Positions 62,330-64,000 of a DNA stretch of 64,000 bases are shown here, piece by piece. The notes beneath the pieces are model-generated. The model searched no databases. It was not told where the DNA came from and saw only the letters and a list, made by a program, of their open reading frames with translations. Position 1 is the stretch's first letter, and every line of letters starts with the position of its first letter. The stretch comes from Kriegella aquimaris. Its GTDB lineage: Bacteria > Bacteroidota > Bacteroidia > Flavobacteriales > Flavobacteriaceae. A program made the position numbers and the translations under genes. The stretch spans positions 1,116,001-1,180,000 of the forward strand of contig NZ_FNGV01000001.1 in the NCBI RefSeq assembly GCF_900103215.1. The letters run 5' to 3'.

Positions 62330-64000
62330 ATGAACAGCATAAGTAAAACCAAAATGATAAAACAATTTTTCAACAATAACCGCTTATTGATTGTTGCAAG
62401 TCTCATAGTTTGTCTTTTGACCTACTTTGGTTCTCATACCGCCAATAAAAAATCTACGGGTACCAAAAACAACGATTTGGCACTGCTCGGGCCAATAAAC
62501 GAAAACGCTGTTCAAGATGAATCGAACACAGAATTTTCTGTCTTGCCCCCTACCGACCTTGATGGTGTTAGTTGGATTACCTACGAACGTGAGCTTCCTG
62601 AAAAGGACTCTTTGTTCTATTTGGAAAATCCTGCGCCTATATTCAGGAGAGAATTTGAAGCCAAAGAGGCCATCGCCGAAGCTAAGTTGTATATAACATC
62701 CGCCGGATATTACAAAGGAACAATTAACGGCGAAGCTATAGGAAAAAATGTTTTGGACCCCGCTTGGACGGACTATAGCAAAAGAACCTACTATACCGAA
62801 TACGACATCACCCAACAATTAAAAAAAGGAACCAATTGCCTTGGCGTAAGTTTAGGAAATGGTTTCTACAATCCGCTGCCTCTTAGAAAATGGGGCAGAC
62901 GAAACCTGAGAAAAGATCTTACCGTTGGCAAACCGACCTTTATAGCTAAACTGGTACTGCAGTATAAGAACGGTAAAATCGATACGATTGGCACAGACGA
63001 TACGTGGAAATATAGCTATGGCCCTATTTTAAAGAACAGTGTTTATCTAGGTACCGTTTACGATGCAAACCAAAAAATAGAAAATTGGAATCAGCCCGGT
63101 TTTACAGATACCTCATGGTCAAGTGCAATTATAGGTAAAGGTCCCGGTGGTAAATTGCAAAAAGCATTCTTCCCTCCTGTTCAAATTACCAAAACTATAA
63201 CTCCGGTCGCCATTTCCAGCCCCAAGAAAGGAGTTTATGTTGTTGACATGGGCGTGAATTTCACGGGCACCTATAAAATCAAACTAAGCGGCCAAGAAGG
63301 CGACACCATAAACTTCAGGTTTGGGGAACGTATTTACGATGATGGAATGGTAAACCCGATGACTACCGTAATAGGTCAAATTAAGAAAAAAGGAGTTGGT
63401 GGCCCTGGTGCACCGGAAATCGCATGGCAGACCGACAGTTATATCGTAGGCAAGGAATCACCGGCGTGGTTTGAGCCAGAATTCACGTATCACGTTTACC
63501 GATATATGGAAATCACAGGTTTAGCAAAAGCACCTATTATTTCAGATATACAAGGTTTATTGATGCATACCAATGTTACCGATGCTGGCGATTTCAATAG
63601 TTCGTCCGAGCTGTTAAATAACATCCAAGAAATTACCGAGAGAGCATTTTTGACCAACTTAATCAGCGTGCAATCCGATTGTGCAGCACGAGAAAAATTC
63701 GGATATGGTGGTGATTTAAATGTAACCAGTGAAGCCTACATCAATAATTACGACATGCAAGATTTTTATCGCAAAACAGTCTACGACTGGGTCGATGCCA
63801 TGAAGGATTCCACTTTTGTGGACACCGCCCCCTTTGCGGGCGTTGCATATTGCGGCATTAGTTGGGAGTCGGCCTATCTTACCACGCAGTACTATCTGTT
63901 CTTGTATTATAATGATACAGATCTCATAAAAGAACTTTATGCAGAGAATAAAAAATGGATGAACAAGGTTGCCAGAATCCATCCTGAGGGAATCGTAGAT
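62330..64000 (+). CDS. GH78 alpha-L-rhamnosidase (partial, cut by window end)
   Basis: The first 557 codons from ATG 62330. A signal anchor (about 17-35) is followed by the GH78 accessory beta domains: FRREFEAKEAIAEAKLYITSAGYYKGTINGEAIGKNVLDPAWTDYSKRTYY (about 105-150) and VYVVDMGVNFTGTYKIKLSG. The (alpha/alpha)6 catalytic domain begins near residue 440, with the signature SDCAAREKFGYGGDL holding the general-acid Glu region (about 448-462) and GVAYCGISWESAYL. It would remove terminal alpha-L-rhamnose. The end of the gene, with the catalytic base, is outside the window. Downstream of sulfatase 5 by 21 nt. Confidence 0.9.
   Translation, partial: MNSISKTKMIKQFFNNNRLLIVASLIVCLLTYFGSHTANKKSTGTKNNDLALLGPINENAVQDESNTEFSVLPPTDLDGVSWITYERELPEKDSLFYLENPAPIFRREFEAKEAIAEAKLYITSAGYYKGTINGEAIGKNVLDPAWTDYSKRTYYTEYDITQQLKKGTNCLGVSLGNGFYNPLPLRKWGRRNLRKDLTVGKPTFIAKLVLQYKNGKIDTIGTDDTWKYSYGPILKNSVYLGTVYDANQKIENWNQPGFTDTSWSSAIIGKGPGGKLQKAFFPPVQITKTITPVAISSPKKGVYVVDMGVNFTGTYKIKLSGQEGDTINFRFGERIYDDGMVNPMTTVIGQIKKKGVGGPGAPEIAWQTDSYIVGKESPAWFEPEFTYHVYRYMEITGLAKAPIISDIQGLLMHTNVTDAGDFNSSSELLNNIQEITERAFLTNLISVQSDCAAREKFGYGGDLNVTSEAYINNYDMQDFYRKTVYDWVDAMKDSTFVDTAPFAGVAYCGISWESAYLTTQYYLFLYYNDTDLIKELYAENKKWMNKVARIHPEGIVD

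Noticed and set aside
62384-62818. Minus-strand frame of 144 codons
   Set aside because: Lies inside the clearly coding GH78 gene on the plus strand; a shadow.

Overview
The window looks like a chromosomal segment of a marine Bacteroidetes bacterium of the Flavobacteriaceae type (Zobellia/Maribacter/Arenibacter-like). Evidence: A+T-rich sequence, promoters of the TTTG / TAnnTTTG type, two SusC/SusD pairs, a giant one-protein hybrid two-component regulator, a clade II nosZ cluster, a B12-dependent ribonucleotide reductase and a run of S1 sulfatases typical of algal-polysaccharide degraders. No rRNA, tRNA, CRISPR array, intact transposon or phage gene was recognised.

Region 1 (1-15,550): nitric oxide defence and nitrous oxide respiration. 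It holds the tail of a truncated haemoglobin, an Fe-S Rrf2 regulator, the di-iron repair protein Ric, a second hemerythrin-like protein, a small membrane protein, a 2Fe-2S ferredoxin, a convergent heme-copper-oxidase-like membrane protein, a broken porin gene joined by an apparent deletion to a beheaded SCO gene, the class II ribonucleotide reductase nrdJ, and a leftward nos operon (cytochrome c, nosZ, 221-aa membrane protein, nosL, cupin, nosD, nosF, nosY). Two DNA motifs tie this region together: GGAYA-N4-TGTCC (three copies, next to the Rrf2 gene, ric and the nos operon) and Crp/Fnr-type boxes TGAY-N4-RTCA. The Crp/Fnr boxes lie 29.5-30.5 bp upstream of TAnnTTTG-like -7 elements before nos, nrdJ, hemN and, with a weaker -7 element, the broken porin.

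Region 2 (15,700-18,600): a universal stress protein, oxygen-independent coproporphyrinogen oxidase HemN and a tiny membrane protein, which fits microaerobic/anaerobic adaptation.

Region 3 (18,900-30,100): a compact polysaccharide utilisation locus (PUL): hybrid two-component system, Asp-box beta-propeller enzyme, SusC and SusD. A terminator closes it.

Region 4 (30,100-42,250): leftward operon of an alpha-crystallin-like protein, a 44-aa peptide, a NEW3-domain membrane protein, an ABC ATPase and a permease with overlapping or touching genes; then Xaa-Pro aminopeptidase, a DPP-IV-type peptidase, two tandem paralogous AraC regulators and a divergent Fe-S L-serine dehydratase.

Region 5 (42,650-64,000): a second PUL with SusC, a SusD-like lipoprotein, five S1 sulfatases, a GH95 alpha-L-fucosidase/galactosidase, an aldo-keto reductase strongly resembling L-galactose dehydrogenase, a sodium/sugar symporter, a GH78 alpha-L-rhamnosidase cut by the window end, and an M1 peptidase relic that has lost its catalytic domain. 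Together these suggest capture and desulfation of a sulfated algal glycan bearing alpha-L-fucose or alpha-L-galactose and L-rhamnose, then uptake and oxidation of the freed sugar.
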